DNA from: Falsirhodobacter sp. alg1
Lineage (GTDB): Bacteria > Pseudomonadota > Alphaproteobacteria > Rhodobacterales > Rhodobacteraceae
Reading direction: 5' to 3'
NCBI RefSeq assembly: GCF_000739715.2
Contig: NZ_BBJC02000004.1
Coordinates: forward strand, 288,831 to 352,830
Length of the DNA stretch: 64,000 bases
The position numbers and the translations under genes were made by a program. This document shows positions 42,305 to 50,684 of this stretch, one piece after another. Every line of letters begins with the position of its first letter. Within the stretch, counting starts at the first letter, position 1. The notes under the pieces were generated by a model, which did not search any database, had not been told where the DNA came from, and was given only the letters and a program-made list of their open reading frames with translations.

Positions 42305-42862
42305 TCAGGATGCATAGCCGAGCCAACCTTCCAAAGCTTCCCAGCTTTGGTCCATTGGCCAGGCGGCGGTGTAGGGAAGGGAGACATGGCCGTAGCGGAT
42401 GGAAATCTGCCGTTCGGCCCTGGCCTCGTTTTCACCGAGGTCGGCCATCAGCATGGCCGAAGCGAGGCCCGTCCGGTCCGAGCCGGATTTGCAATGGATC
42501 AGCACAGGTTTCGGCGCGGCCCGCAGCAGGGCCACCAATCGGGCGGCGTCCTGCAGGGTCAGCTGCTTGCCCGCCGACATCTGAAAATCATAATGCACCA
42601 GCCCGAGCGCGGCGGCACCGGCCATTTCGCTGTCGTACCATGCTGCGCCTTCATGCGCCCCCCGCAGGTTGATGACACTGCGGAGGCCGGTTTCGGCCGT
42701 CCAGAGGGCAAGATCCTCGGCCGATGGCTGCGCCGACCGATAGGCAACGCCGGCCACGACCGGATGGAAATTGCCGCTGATCTGCAGATGCGCGAGATAG
42801 CCGCCCAGAAGGGCGACGCATAGCACGGTCAGGATTGTCAGGCGGATCATGGCAGTTTTCAT
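42305..42862 (-). CDS. Membrane-anchored dual-specificity/tyrosine phosphatase-like protein
   Basis: The 185-residue protein has one N-terminal hydrophobic anchor (residues 5-27). The rest is a cysteine-phosphatase domain, with the active loop HCKSGSDRTG (C124, R130). VAYRSAQPSAEDLALW upstream is typical of bacterial DSP/PTP relatives. The catalytic part should face the periplasm. ATG 42862 follows GAGGACCGCC. It is divergent from a two-component system whose 11-bp repeats lie in the gap, so it is a likely target of that system. Confidence 0.85.
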   Translation of the reverse strand: MKTAMIRLTILTVLCVALLGGYLAHLQISGNFHPVVAGVAYRSAQPSAEDLALWTAETGLRSVINLRGAHEGAAWYDSEMAGAAALGLVHYDFQMSAGKQLTLQDAARLVALLRAAPKPVLIHCKSGSDRTGLASAMLMADLGENEARAERQISIRYGHVSLPYTAAWPMDQSWEALEGWLGYAS

Positions 42863-42902
42863 GGCGGTCCTCGGTATCGGTGCCGCCTTCATCGGTTTTG
42901 AT

Positions 42903-42918
42903 CCTGACACGAGCCTGA
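42903..42918. promoter_or_regulatory. CCTGA direct repeats, 11-bp phase (response-regulator box candidate)
   Basis: CCTGA occurs at 42903 and 42914 in the 110-bp gap between the phosphatase and response-regulator genes. An 11-bp repeat period is typical of OmpR/PhoB-type sites. It could serve autoregulation and the divergent operon. Confidence 0.4.
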
Positions 42919-42972
42919 ACGCTGTGGCGTCTGCGGGACGTTTCTTTATGTTTGCGCAAAGGGAGGCGTGCG

Positions 42973-43629
42973 GTGCGGATATTGCTGATCGAGGATGATG
43001 TCGGCCTTGGCACGGCAGTCCGGGACCGGATCACGGCAGATGGCCATCTGCCCGATTGGGCGCAGACATTGGCCGATGCCCGTGCATGCCTTTCCACGGT
43101 GGTCTATGATCTGGTTCTGCTGGATATGATGCTGCCGGACGGCCATGGGCTGGATCTGTTGCGAGGGCTGCGGCGCGACCGGTCCGACGTGCCTGTCATT
43201 GTCCTGACGGCGATGGACAGGATTACGGACCGTATCGACGGGCTGAACGCCGGTGCCGATGATTATCTGGTGAAGCCCTTCGATCTGGCAGAGCTTACGG
43301 CCCGTATCGGCGCCGTTGCCCGCCGGTATGCCGGTGATCCGAATCCGCATCTGATGCTCAACGAATATTCGGTGGACCTGGCCGGACGGGTTGTGCGCGG
43401 ACCGGGTGGAATCGTCGATCTGGGGCAGCGGGAATGGATCATTCTTGAAACACTGCTGCAGGCACGGGGCGGGGTGGTTTCCAAATCCCGACTGGAGGAT
43501 CGTTTCTATTCCTTTGATGCCGAGGTGGAGAGCAATACGATCGAGGTTTATGTCAGCCGTCTTCGCAAGAAACTGGGGCGCAACAGTATCGAAACGCTGC
43601 GCAACCTCGGGTACAGGATTCTACGATGA
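42973..43629 (+). CDS. OmpR-family response regulator
   Basis: The 218-residue regulator has a receiver domain with acidic pair D8/D9, phosphoacceptor D51 (LVLLDMMLPDG) and the lysine in YLVKPFD. A C-terminal winged helix ends in ESNTIEVYVSRLRKKLGRNSIETLRNLGYRI. The GTG at 42973 follows GGGAGGCGTGCG. The layout is QseB/TctD-like. It is translationally coupled to the sensor kinase by ATGA. Confidence 0.94.
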   Translation: MRILLIEDDVGLGTAVRDRITADGHLPDWAQTLADARACLSTVVYDLVLLDMMLPDGHGLDLLRGLRRDRSDVPVIVLTAMDRITDRIDGLNAGADDYLVKPFDLAELTARIGAVARRYAGDPNPHLMLNEYSVDLAGRVVRGPGGIVDLGQREWIILETLLQARGGVVSKSRLEDRFYSFDAEVESNTIEVYVSRLRKKLGRNSIETLRNLGYRILR

Positions 43630-44882
43630 AAAAACCGCGCAGCCTTCGGCGTGATCTTGCGCTTGGACTTGGGGCAGGGCTGACGGCGTTGTGGATTCTG
43701 GCGATGCTGGGGGCAACCCTGATCGTGCGCGAAGAGCTGGATGAGGTTTACGACAGTTTGATGGAGCAAACGGCCGACCGCCTGCTGCCCCTTGCCGCCG
43801 ATCGCGATCTGGTCGATCTGCCGCCGCAGGCCGAAGCCTTGCTGTTCTGGGCTGTTCGGGACGAAAACGGAACAATCCTGCAGCAATCAACCGGCGCATC
43901 GGCAGATATCTTTGCCGTGCCTTCGCCCGAAGGGTTCAGCACGCGGGATGATCATCGCTATTTCGTCCGCAGTACTGCGGGACGGACGCTGGATGTGGCC
44001 AGCCCGCTGAACGAAAGACGGGAGGCGGCCTGGGGCGTTCTGTCGACATTGCTGTTTCCCGCTCTGCTGCTTCTGCCTCTATGTCTGTTTGGCGTGATTG
44101 CCTTTACCAGTTACCGTTTGCGCCCGGTGCGGGCGCTGTCGGCCGAGGTGGCGGGTCGTACCCCCGATGATCTGCGCCCCTTGATGACATCCGGCCTGCA
44201 GGCCGAGTTGTTGCCCATACGGGACGAGATGAACCACCTGATGGCCAATCTGTCCAAGGCACTGCACGCCGAGCGTGCCTTCTCTGCCAATGCCGCACAT
44301 GAACTGCGGACCCCGATCGCCGCCACGCTGGCCCATGTGCAACTGCTGATGTCGGAAGTGTCTTCGGGGCCAGCAGCGGATCGCGCACGCCGGATCGAGC
44401 GGGAGTTGAAGCGTGTGACGCGGCTGGTGGAAAAGCTGCTGCAACTGGCCCGTGCGGAACATCTGGTGCCGCAGGACACCGTTACCGATGTTTCCCCCAT
44501 CCTCAGGCTGGTTGCGGATGATTTTCAGGTGCGTCCGCTGGTTCCCGCGGGGGCCGTGGACCTGCGGATCGATCCTGACGCCTTTGCCATCCTTGCCCGT
44601 AACCTGATCGAAAATGCGGTCTGTCATGGAACGGACGTACAGGTGTGCCTGTCACCGGACGGAACGCTTCGTGTAAGCAACGGCGGTGCGGTTGTCCCGG
44701 CGGCCACTCTGGCACAGTTGACCCGCCGATTTGAACGGGCGAATTCCCGGGCCGAAGGGTCCGGGCTTGGCTTGGCAATTGTTGCGACCATTGCCCAAGG
44801 GGCAAACCTGAAGCTGGAACTTGCCTCCCCCCGCCATGGATATGACGATGGATTCGAGGCCGTGATAAGCCCGGATCGGTAG
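43626..44882 (+). CDS. Sensor histidine kinase
   Basis: The 418-residue kinase has a transmembrane helix near residues 12-33 and a sensory loop of about 110 residues. A second helix lies near residues 136-160, then a HAMP-like linker. The H box is SANAAHELRTPIAATLAH near residue 226. The N box is NLIENAVCHG, and a G box reads GSGLGLAIV. The usual DxGxG box appears reduced to SNGGAVV, which may lower ATP turnover or reflect a subfamily. It pairs with the preceding regulator. The stimulus is unknown. Confidence 0.93.
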   Translation: MKKPRSLRRDLALGLGAGLTALWILAMLGATLIVREELDEVYDSLMEQTADRLLPLAADRDLVDLPPQAEALLFWAVRDENGTILQQSTGASADIFAVPSPEGFSTRDDHRYFVRSTAGRTLDVASPLNERREAAWGVLSTLLFPALLLLPLCLFGVIAFTSYRLRPVRALSAEVAGRTPDDLRPLMTSGLQAELLPIRDEMNHLMANLSKALHAERAFSANAAHELRTPIAATLAHVQLLMSEVSSGPAADRARRIERELKRVTRLVEKLLQLARAEHLVPQDTVTDVSPILRLVADDFQVRPLVPAGAVDLRIDPDAFAILARNLIENAVCHGTDVQVCLSPDGTLRVSNGGAVVPAATLAQLTRRFERANSRAEGSGLGLAIVATIAQGANLKLELASPRHGYDDGFEAVISPDR

Positions 44883-44896
44883 GTTGCGGTGGCAAG

Positions 44897-44986
44897 TGGC
44901 GGATGGGGTGGGATTCGAACCCACGGTAGAGTTCCCCCTACGCTAGTTTTCAAGACTAGAGCCTTAAACCACTCGGCCACCCATCC
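44897..44986 (-). tRNA. tRNA-Ser (UGA)
   Basis: The 90-nt gene has acceptor arms GGATGGG/CCCATCC, discriminator G and an encoded CCA. The anticodon stem CTAGT/ACTAG has loop CTTGAAA (anticodon UGA). A long variable arm and T loop TTCGAAT complete a class II serine tRNA. Confidence 0.95.
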
Positions 44987-45026
44987 GTTGGCCGAGGCAT
45001 AGCAAAATACGCAGCCTAGTCCAGCC

Positions 45027-46001
45027 TCAACCGAACCATGGCTCCAGATTTTTGCGAATTCGCGCCAGCGGAGTACTGCCGGACGTATCGGGGACAAAGC
45101 GTGTGCCGGTAATCGTCTCGTACGCCTCGACATAGGCGGCCGAAGTGGCCGTGATCATGTCTTGCGGGATTTCGGGAATATCATCCTCATAGGGGTTGCA
45201 GCGGGCTGCGACCCAAGCGCGGATGACGTCCTTGTCAAAGCTTGAGGGGCGGGTGCCTGCCTCGAAAGCCTCGGCGTAGGACGCAGCGTGCCAATAGCGG
45301 GAACTGTCGGGGGTGTGGATCTCGTCGGCCAGCAGGATCCGGCCCTCTTCGTCCACCCCGAACTCGTATTTGGTATCGACCAGGATCAGGCCCCGATCAT
45401 TGGCGATCGTTTGGCCCCGGGCAAACAGCGCCAGCGCCATTGCCGAGATCTGTTCCCACTGCGGTGCGGTCAGCAGGCCCTGGGTCAGGATCGCATCGGC
45501 ATCCAGCGGCTCGTCATGACCACCGTCAAAGGCCTTGGACGTCGGGGTAATGATCGGTTTCGGCAGAACCTGATTGTCGCGCAGGCCGTCGGGCAGGGTG
45601 TGGCCATACATCTTGCGCACGCCCTGTTTGTACTGGGTCAGCACCGAGGTGCCGGTTGTACCGGCAAGATAGCCACGCACGACGATCTCGACCGGCAGGA
45701 TGGTAACCTTGCGGCCGATGACCACATTGGGGTCAGGATAGGCCAGCACATGATTCGGTGCGATGTCGGCGGTTTCATCGAACCACCAGCGCGCCATCTG
45801 CGTCAGCACCTGACCTTTCCACGGAATGGCGGTCAGGATGCGATCGAATGCGGAAATACGGTCGGATGAAATCAGGATGCGGCGCGCAGGCTCGTCCCCG
45901 TCTGCGGGCAGATCGTAGCAATCGCGGACCTTGCCGAAATAGGGGTTCGGCAGTTCGTCAATGCGGGCCTCGGGCAGCACGCGGGTCATATCGAGGGTCA
46001 T
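45027..46001 (-). CDS. purC: Phosphoribosylaminoimidazole-succinocarboxamide synthase
   Basis: SAICAR synthase adds aspartate to CAIR in purine synthesis. The 324-residue protein is the longer type of PurC. It shows [69 protein letters not shown] and [13 protein letters not shown] 46001 follows AGGAGGAACGCC. It is leftward, downstream of tadA, and upstream of tRNA-Ser. Confidence 0.97.
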   Translation of the reverse strand: MTLDMTRVLPEARIDELPNPYFGKVRDCYDLPADGDEPARRILISSDRISAFDRILTAIPWKGQVLTQMARWWFDETADIAPNHVLAYPDPNVVIGRKVTILPVEIVVRGYLAGTTGTSVLTQYKQGVRKMYGHTLPDGLRDNQVLPKPIITPTSKAFDGGHDEPLDADAILTQGLLTAPQWEQISAMALALFARGQTIANDRGLILVDTKYEFGVDEEGRILLADEIHTPDSSRYWHAASYAEAFEAGTRPSSFDKDVIRAWVAARCNPYEDDIPEIPQDMITATSAAYVEAYETITGTRFVPDTSGSTPLARIRKNLEPWFG

Positions 46002-46048
46002 GGCGTTCCTCCTGTTTGCGGTCGTCATGGGTCCGGCGGTTTGTGAAG

Positions 46049-46501
46049 TCAACGCCGTGCTGCAAAGAAGCTGCGTAAAAGTTCTGCAGACTCGGCTTCG
46101 GCGAGGCCATCATACACTTCGGGGGCGTGGTGGCACTGGGGATGGCTGAAAACGCGGGGGCCCTGCGCAACACCGCCGGATTTCGGATCGGCGGCACCGT
46201 AATACAGGCGTGCGATGCGGGCGGCGGCAATGGTGGCGGCGCAGATCGGGCAGGGTTCCAGCGTCACATACAGCCGGTATCCGGGCAGACGTTCGGAACG
46301 GGCAAGCCTGCACCCCTCTCTGAGAACCAGAATTTCGGCATGGGCAGTCGGGTCCGACAGCTCCCGGGTGCGGTTGCCGTTCTGTGCCACCACACGGCCG
46401 GATGGATCGGTCAGGACCGCACCCACGGGAACCTCGCCCCGCAGGGCAGCGGCGCGGGCTTCGGATAATGCAAGCTGCATATGGCTGTGAAATGTGCTCA
46501 T
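46049..46501 (-). CDS. tadA: tRNA-specific adenosine deaminase TadA
   Basis: TadA converts A34 to inosine in tRNA-Arg(ACG). The 150-residue zinc deaminase has TAHAE (H54, E56) and EPCPIC (C84, C87). The [21 protein letters not shown] strand and the C-terminal [10 protein letters not shown] are TadA-like. ATG 46501 follows GAGGGAAT. It is divergent from rluB over 103 bp and 47 bp from purC. Confidence 0.95.
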   Translation of the reverse strand: MSTFHSHMQLALSEARAAALRGEVPVGAVLTDPSGRVVAQNGNRTRELSDPTAHAEILVLREGCRLARSERLPGYRLYVTLEPCPICAATIAAARIARLYYGAADPKSGGVAQGPRVFSHPQCHHAPEVYDGLAEAESAELLRSFFAARR

Positions 46502-46604
46502 ATTCCCTCATGCCGTGACGACGCCGGTCAGGCAACACCTTGCCCCGCCGCACCAACGCAAATAGTTTAGTCTGTTATGCCACGCCCAATGCGTAAGGAT
46601 TACC

Positions 46605-47426
46605 ATGACCGAGCCTAAATCCCCCCCCGCCGGAGACCGCATCGCCAAGGTGTTGTCGCGGGCCGGTGTTGCTTCGCGCCGCGAGGCCGAGCGGATGATC
46701 GAGGCCGGCATGGTTTCGGTGAACGGCAAGATGATCAGCAGCCCCGCCCTGAATGTTACAGACAGTGACCGGATCACGGTTGAAGGCAAGCCCATCAACG
46801 CCCCCGAACCGGCCCGTCTGTGGCTGTATTACAAGCCCGAAGGTCTTGTGACGTCGAACAGCGACGAAAAGGGGCGTGAGACTGTTTTTGATCACCTGCC
46901 CGAGGATATGCCCCGTGTGATGACGGTCGGGCGTCTGGATCTCAATTCCGAGGGGTTGTTGCTGCTGACGAATGACGGGGGCCTGAAGCGCAAGCTGGAA
47001 CTGCCGTCCACGGGCTGGCTGCGCAAGTACCGGGTGCGGATCAAGGGTAACCCGACCGATGCGGATCTGGAACCGCTGCGGCAGGGAATCACGATCGACG
47101 GAGAGCGTTTCCAGCCGATGACCGTAACGATGGATCGCCATCAGGGGGCGAACGCATGGCTGACGGTGGGCCTGCGCGAAGGGCGGAACCGCGAGATCCG
47201 CCGCGCGGTGAACCATATCGGTCTGATTGTGAACCGCCTGATCCGCGTCAGCTACGGCCCGTTCCGGCTGAACGAGTTGAAGCCCGGAGACGTGGAGGAG
47301 GTGCGGCCGCGCGTTCTGCGCGACCAGCTTGGCCTGTCGGACCCGGTGGAAGAGGAACCGAAGGCCAAGCCACGCGGCAAGGGGCCTATTGTTCGCCGGG
47401 GCGGTTCATCTCGAACACCGCGCTGA
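46605..47426 (+). CDS. rluB: 23S rRNA pseudouridine synthase (RluB type)
   Basis: The 273-residue enzyme has an N-terminal S4 RNA-binding domain (RIAKVLSRAGVASRREAERMIEAGMVSVNG). The RsuA/RluB catalytic motif VGRLDLNSEGLLLLTNDG contains the nucleophilic aspartate near residue 110. REGRNREIRRAVNHIG is also present. A basic tail of about 40 residues (KAKPRGKGPIVRRGG) probably contacts rRNA. Its 3' end overlaps the convergent flavin reductase gene by 41 bp. Confidence 0.93.
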   Translation: MTEPKSPPAGDRIAKVLSRAGVASRREAERMIEAGMVSVNGKMISSPALNVTDSDRITVEGKPINAPEPARLWLYYKPEGLVTSNSDEKGRETVFDHLPEDMPRVMTVGRLDLNSEGLLLLTNDGGLKRKLELPSTGWLRKYRVRIKGNPTDADLEPLRQGITIDGERFQPMTVTMDRHQGANAWLTVGLREGRNREIRRAVNHIGLIVNRLIRVSYGPFRLNELKPGDVEEVRPRVLRDQLGLSDPVEEEPKAKPRGKGPIVRRGGSSRTPR

Positions 47427-47970
47427 TTTCGGCAAAATCGCGATAGCCCAGACGTGACAGCGGTGTGAACCGCGTCACGTCGAAACGGCCGTCCACCATG
47501 CAGTCATCGCGCATGTGGACGCCCGTGACCTCACCGATGATCAGGGAGTTGCCGTCGCCCAAGAGGGGGGCGATCTGCGTGACGCGGCATTCCAGTGCTG
47601 CCGGGGCATTGGCGACACGCGGGCAATCGATGGTGTCGCATTCGGCCTTTTCGATCGCCAGCTGGGTGAATTCATCCGTGCCGCGTGGAAAGGCGGCCGA
47701 GGTTTCATTCATCACCTTGCCAGAGGCGGCCTCGACGATGTTCACGCAGAATACACCCGTTGCTCGCAGGGCAGCTGCGCTGTCCTTTTCGCCAGTGGTG
47801 GCGAACATCACCTGCGGCGGCACATAGGCAATGGCGTTGAAGAACGAATAGGGTGCCAGATTGTCGCCGTCCGGCCCGCGGGTGGATATCCAGCCGATCG
47901 GACGCGGAGAAACAATTGCATTGAAGGGATTGTGCGGCAAACCATGGCCGTCCTCGGGGCGATAGAACAT
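47386..47970 (-). CDS. Flavin reductase-family protein
   Basis: The 194-residue split-barrel protein has NAIVSPRPIGWISTRGPDGDNLAPYSFFNAIAYVPPQVMFAT. That matches the flavoredoxin-like branch of flavin reductases. A later GEVTGVHMRDDCMVDGRFDVTRFTPLSRLGYRDFAEI also fits. ATG 47970 follows AAGGAGTTGCT. It is distinct in sequence from the shorter flavin reductase behind purF. Its partner is unknown. It shares a 3' overlap with rluB. Confidence 0.88.
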   Translation of the reverse strand: MFYRPEDGHGLPHNPFNAIVSPRPIGWISTRGPDGDNLAPYSFFNAIAYVPPQVMFATTGEKDSAAALRATGVFCVNIVEAASGKVMNETSAAFPRGTDEFTQLAIEKAECDTIDCPRVANAPAALECRVTQIAPLLGDGNSLIIGEVTGVHMRDDCMVDGRFDVTRFTPLSRLGYRDFAEISAVFEMNRPGEQ

Positions 47971-48043
47971 AGCAACTCCTTATGCGTTTGCGATGGTTGT
48001 GCCCTCATGTTACCCGCGTTTCCAGCAGATTCGCGGAGGTCCC

Positions 48044-48535
48044 TTGTACCAGCTGGAGCAGGAAACGCCCGCCGACTGGTGGGAAGTAGAGGCGCTGTAC
48101 GATCTGTGCTTTGCACCGGGCCGGACGGCGCTGTCATCATACCGATTGCGGGATGGGGTGCCCACGGTCGCCGCGCTGAGCGCGGTGCTGCGCGATCCCG
48201 AAGGGCCCGTGGCCGCCGCGATCCGCTATTGGCCGGCAGAGGTGGCGGGCCATGATGTCCTGCTGCTGGGGCCTGTCGCCGTGCATCCCACCCGTCAGGG
48301 CGAGGGGTTGGGGGCGTTTTTGATTACCGAAACCCTGCGGGAGGCCCGCAATCTGGGCTGGGACCGCGTGATGCTGGTGGGGGATGCCCCCTATTATCGC
48401 CGGTTCGGTTTCCGCAAGCTGGAGGATGTGGTGATGCCGCCCCCCACAAACCCCGACAGGGTACTGGGCGTGGCGCTGACAGCGGGCGCATGGAACGGCA
48501 TTACGGGCACAGTCACCAAGGCACGCGGCGCCTGA
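48044..48535 (+). CDS. GNAT-family N-acetyltransferase
   Basis: The 163-residue protein has the GNAT acetyl-CoA motif LGPVAVHPTRQGEGLGAFLITETL near residue 75, then GDAPYYRRFGF, which is typical of the family. A TTG at 48044 preceded by GGAGG is the best start because homologous N-termini begin close to PADWWEVEALYDLCF. An ATG 17 codons upstream is possible but poorly placed. The substrate is unknown. Confidence 0.85.
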   Translation: MYQLEQETPADWWEVEALYDLCFAPGRTALSSYRLRDGVPTVAALSAVLRDPEGPVAAAIRYWPAEVAGHDVLLLGPVAVHPTRQGEGLGAFLITETLREARNLGWDRVMLVGDAPYYRRFGFRKLEDVVMPPPTNPDRVLGVALTAGAWNGITGTVTKARGA

Positions 48536-48610
48536 CCGCCGGTGGCACTGGCAAGGTCGGTGTGCATGCACTACCTTGAGACTCGCAATGCAATCATGAG
48601 GCTGGGGCAC

Positions 48611-48694
48611 ATGCCGGACCGCCCGTTCACCACACCCGCGTTCCTGTTGTTGATGGGAGTGTTGATCTTCGTTGCCACTGGCGGGGGGGCATAG
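48611..48694 (+). CDS. Tiny single-pass membrane protein (27 aa), coupled to the XpaC gene
   Basis: Starting at ATG 48611 (GAGG nine bases upstream), the frame reads MPDRPFTTPAFLLLMGVLIF followed by VATGGGA. That is one predicted membrane helix. Its TAG stop shares one base with the GTG start of the next gene (TAGTG), which suggests translational coupling. In-frame ATGs at 48566 and 48596 could give longer forms. I know of no named family. Expression is unproven, but the coupling and the clean helix favour a real peptide. Confidence 0.5.
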   Translation: MPDRPFTTPAFLLLMGVLIFVATGGGA

Positions 48695-49497
48695 TGCTGC
48701 CACGCCGCAAGAACATATATGACGGTCGCCGGCGTTTGCGGGGCGGAACACGCGCGCGGCTGTTGGCAATTCCGGCTGTCCTGTTTTTCCTGCACGGCTT
48801 TGGCGGCACGTCGGGGCAGATGCTGGCAGGGCTGGCCGCCGGGGGGCTGCTGTTGGGCGCATCCTGGCTGACGCGTGAGGGACTGCGGGCCGAGCTGGAC
48901 TACGAAGGGCGCGAACTGGCCCGCCGTCCGTTGCCACGCAAACTGGCGGCGGCGGTTCTGGTCGGACTGGCGCTGTTCGTTGGTGGGCTGATGAATGGCC
49001 AGCCGGCATTCGGCGTGATCTTTGGCCTGATCGGGGCGGGGCTGCATATCGCGGCTTTTGGCCGTGACCCTTGGCAGGACAAGGGCGAGGGGCGCGATCT
49101 GGATCGTGTTTCGCGTGCGGTGGCCGAGGGCGAGCGCCATCTGGCCGCGATGGAAGCGTCGATTGCCCGTCTGGACGATCGGCGCCTTGCGCGGCGCGTG
49201 GCCGAATTTTCCGCAGTTGCCCGCGATCTGTTCCGCGGTGTCGAAGAGGCGCCCGAAGGGTTTTCTCCGGCACGCAAGTACCTCGGGATCTATCTGATGG
49301 GCGCACGGGACGCGACGGAGAAATTCACGGACCTGTATGCACGCCATCCGGATGCGCAGGCTCGTCACAGTTATGAGGCATTGCTGACCGATCTTGAAAC
49401 GACATTTGCCAGCCGCACCGCGGCCCTGATGCAGAACGACCGCACTGATCTGGATATCGAGATCAGTGTCCTGCGCGAAAGACTTGCGCGCGAATGA
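48694..49497 (+). CDS. XpaC-like (5-bromo-4-chloroindolyl phosphate hydrolysis) family protein
   Basis: The 267-residue protein has a basic N-terminus and about four hydrophobic segments between residues 25 and 125. A helical soluble domain (RHLAAMEASIARLDDRRLARRVAEFSAVARDLFRG) ends in ETTFASRTAALMQNDRTDLDIEISVLRERL. This fits the XpaC family, usually paired with TelA, as here. The name reflects a Bacillus phenotype; the true role is probably envelope stress. The GTG start overlaps the tiny upstream ORF. Confidence 0.82.
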   Translation: MLPRRKNIYDGRRRLRGGTRARLLAIPAVLFFLHGFGGTSGQMLAGLAAGGLLLGASWLTREGLRAELDYEGRELARRPLPRKLAAAVLVGLALFVGGLMNGQPAFGVIFGLIGAGLHIAAFGRDPWQDKGEGRDLDRVSRAVAEGERHLAAMEASIARLDDRRLARRVAEFSAVARDLFRGVEEAPEGFSPARKYLGIYLMGARDATEKFTDLYARHPDAQARHSYEALLTDLETTFASRTAALMQNDRTDLDIEISVLRERLARE

Positions 49498-49511
49498 CGA
49501 TGAGGTGAACG

Positions 49512-50681
49512 ATGAAGACCGAAGTGGCACGGACCGCTGCTGAGCAGACCGAAGAAATCACGGCCCTTCCGGCCAACACTTTGCCCGATGCCGAGGCGGA
49601 GTCGTTGACACTGGAAACCGCACCTGCCGAAGATGCCGAGGAAATCCGCAAGCGGATGGCCGAAGTCGATATTTCGGATGCCGAATCGATCATCCGGTTC
49701 GGCGCGTCCGCGCAATCCGGCCTTCAGGAAATCAGCAGTGAAATGCTGGCGGACGTTCGCAACAAGAACCTTGGCCCTGCAGGGGACAGCCTTCGCGATA
49801 TGGTTACCACCATCCGCGGGTTTTCCGTGTCGGCGCTGGATGTACGCCGTGACAAGACATTCTGGGAAAGGCTGAGCGGACGGACCGCTCCCTTTGCCAA
49901 GTTCGTTGCGCGCTACGAGCGGATCCAGCAACAACTGGATCAGGTGACCGAAGCGCTTCTGGTGCATGAACATACGCTGCTCAAGGATATCAAGTCACTG
50001 GACGTGCTGTATGACCGGACCTTGGCATTCTATCAGGAGCTGTGCCTGTATATCGCGGCAGGGGATGCGGTGATTTCCGATCTGGACGGGGATACGATCC
50101 CCGCGCAGGAGGCGGCGTTGGTCGATATGCCCGAGGATGCCAAGATGACCGGCGCACAGGCGCTGCGTGATCTGCGGGCCGCGCGCGACGATCTGGAACG
50201 GCGCGTGCACGATCTGAAGCTGACACGGCAGGTCACGATGCAGGCGCTGCCCTCCATCCGCCTTGTGCAGGAAAATGACAAGGCGCTGGTGCTCAAGATC
50301 AACTCCACGCTCGTGAACACCGTCCCCCTGTGGGAAACGCAACTTGCGCAGGCCGTGACCATCCAGCGCGGACGCGAGGCGGCGGCCTCCATTCGGGCGG
50401 CGAATGACCTGACCAATGATCTGCTGACGCAGAATGCCGATGCGATGCGATCCGCGAACCGTGAGATCCGCACCGAAATAGAGCGCGGCGCATTTGATGT
50501 GGAGGCGGTGCGTGAGGCCAATGGCAAGCTTCTGGACACGTTGAAGGAAAGCATGTCGATCACCGAAGATGCGAAGGCCCGCCGTGCCAGTGCCGAAGAC
50601 AGCCTCAAGAAGATGGCGGTTGATCTGCGCGAAGGCCTTGCAGCGGTGGCCATGCCTGCCGAAGAAGCAAAGGGCTGGTAA
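49512..50681 (+). CDS. telA: TelA-family (toxic anion resistance) protein
   Basis: The 389-residue soluble, mostly helical protein shows the TelA pattern. It has an acidic N-terminus, then IIRFGASAQSGLQEISSEMLADVRNKNLGPAGDSLRDMV. A coiled middle follows (FVARYERIQQQLDQVTEALLVHEHTLLKDIKSLDVLYD). Later regions read ALPSIRLVQENDKALVLKINSTLVNTVPLWETQLAQA. TelA proteins were linked to tellurite and other stresses. It sits 14 bp after the XpaC-like gene and three bases before the DUF2927 gene. Confidence 0.9.
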   Translation: MKTEVARTAAEQTEEITALPANTLPDAEAESLTLETAPAEDAEEIRKRMAEVDISDAESIIRFGASAQSGLQEISSEMLADVRNKNLGPAGDSLRDMVTTIRGFSVSALDVRRDKTFWERLSGRTAPFAKFVARYERIQQQLDQVTEALLVHEHTLLKDIKSLDVLYDRTLAFYQELCLYIAAGDAVISDLDGDTIPAQEAALVDMPEDAKMTGAQALRDLRAARDDLERRVHDLKLTRQVTMQALPSIRLVQENDKALVLKINSTLVNTVPLWETQLAQAVTIQRGREAAASIRAANDLTNDLLTQNADAMRSANREIRTEIERGAFDVEAVREANGKLLDTLKESMSITEDAKARRASAEDSLKKMAVDLREGLAAVAMPAEEAKGW

Positions 50682-50684
50682 TTC

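Noticed and set aside
46049-46501. Small deaminase considered as a second guanine deaminase
   Set aside because: Motif spacing and the N- and C-terminal segments match TadA, and its neighbours are RNA and purine-synthesis genes.
49512-50681. TelA as part of a biosynthetic or phage-defence ter cluster
   Set aside because: No TerD, TerC, TerZ or TerB genes are nearby. Only the XpaC-like and DUF2927 partners are present.
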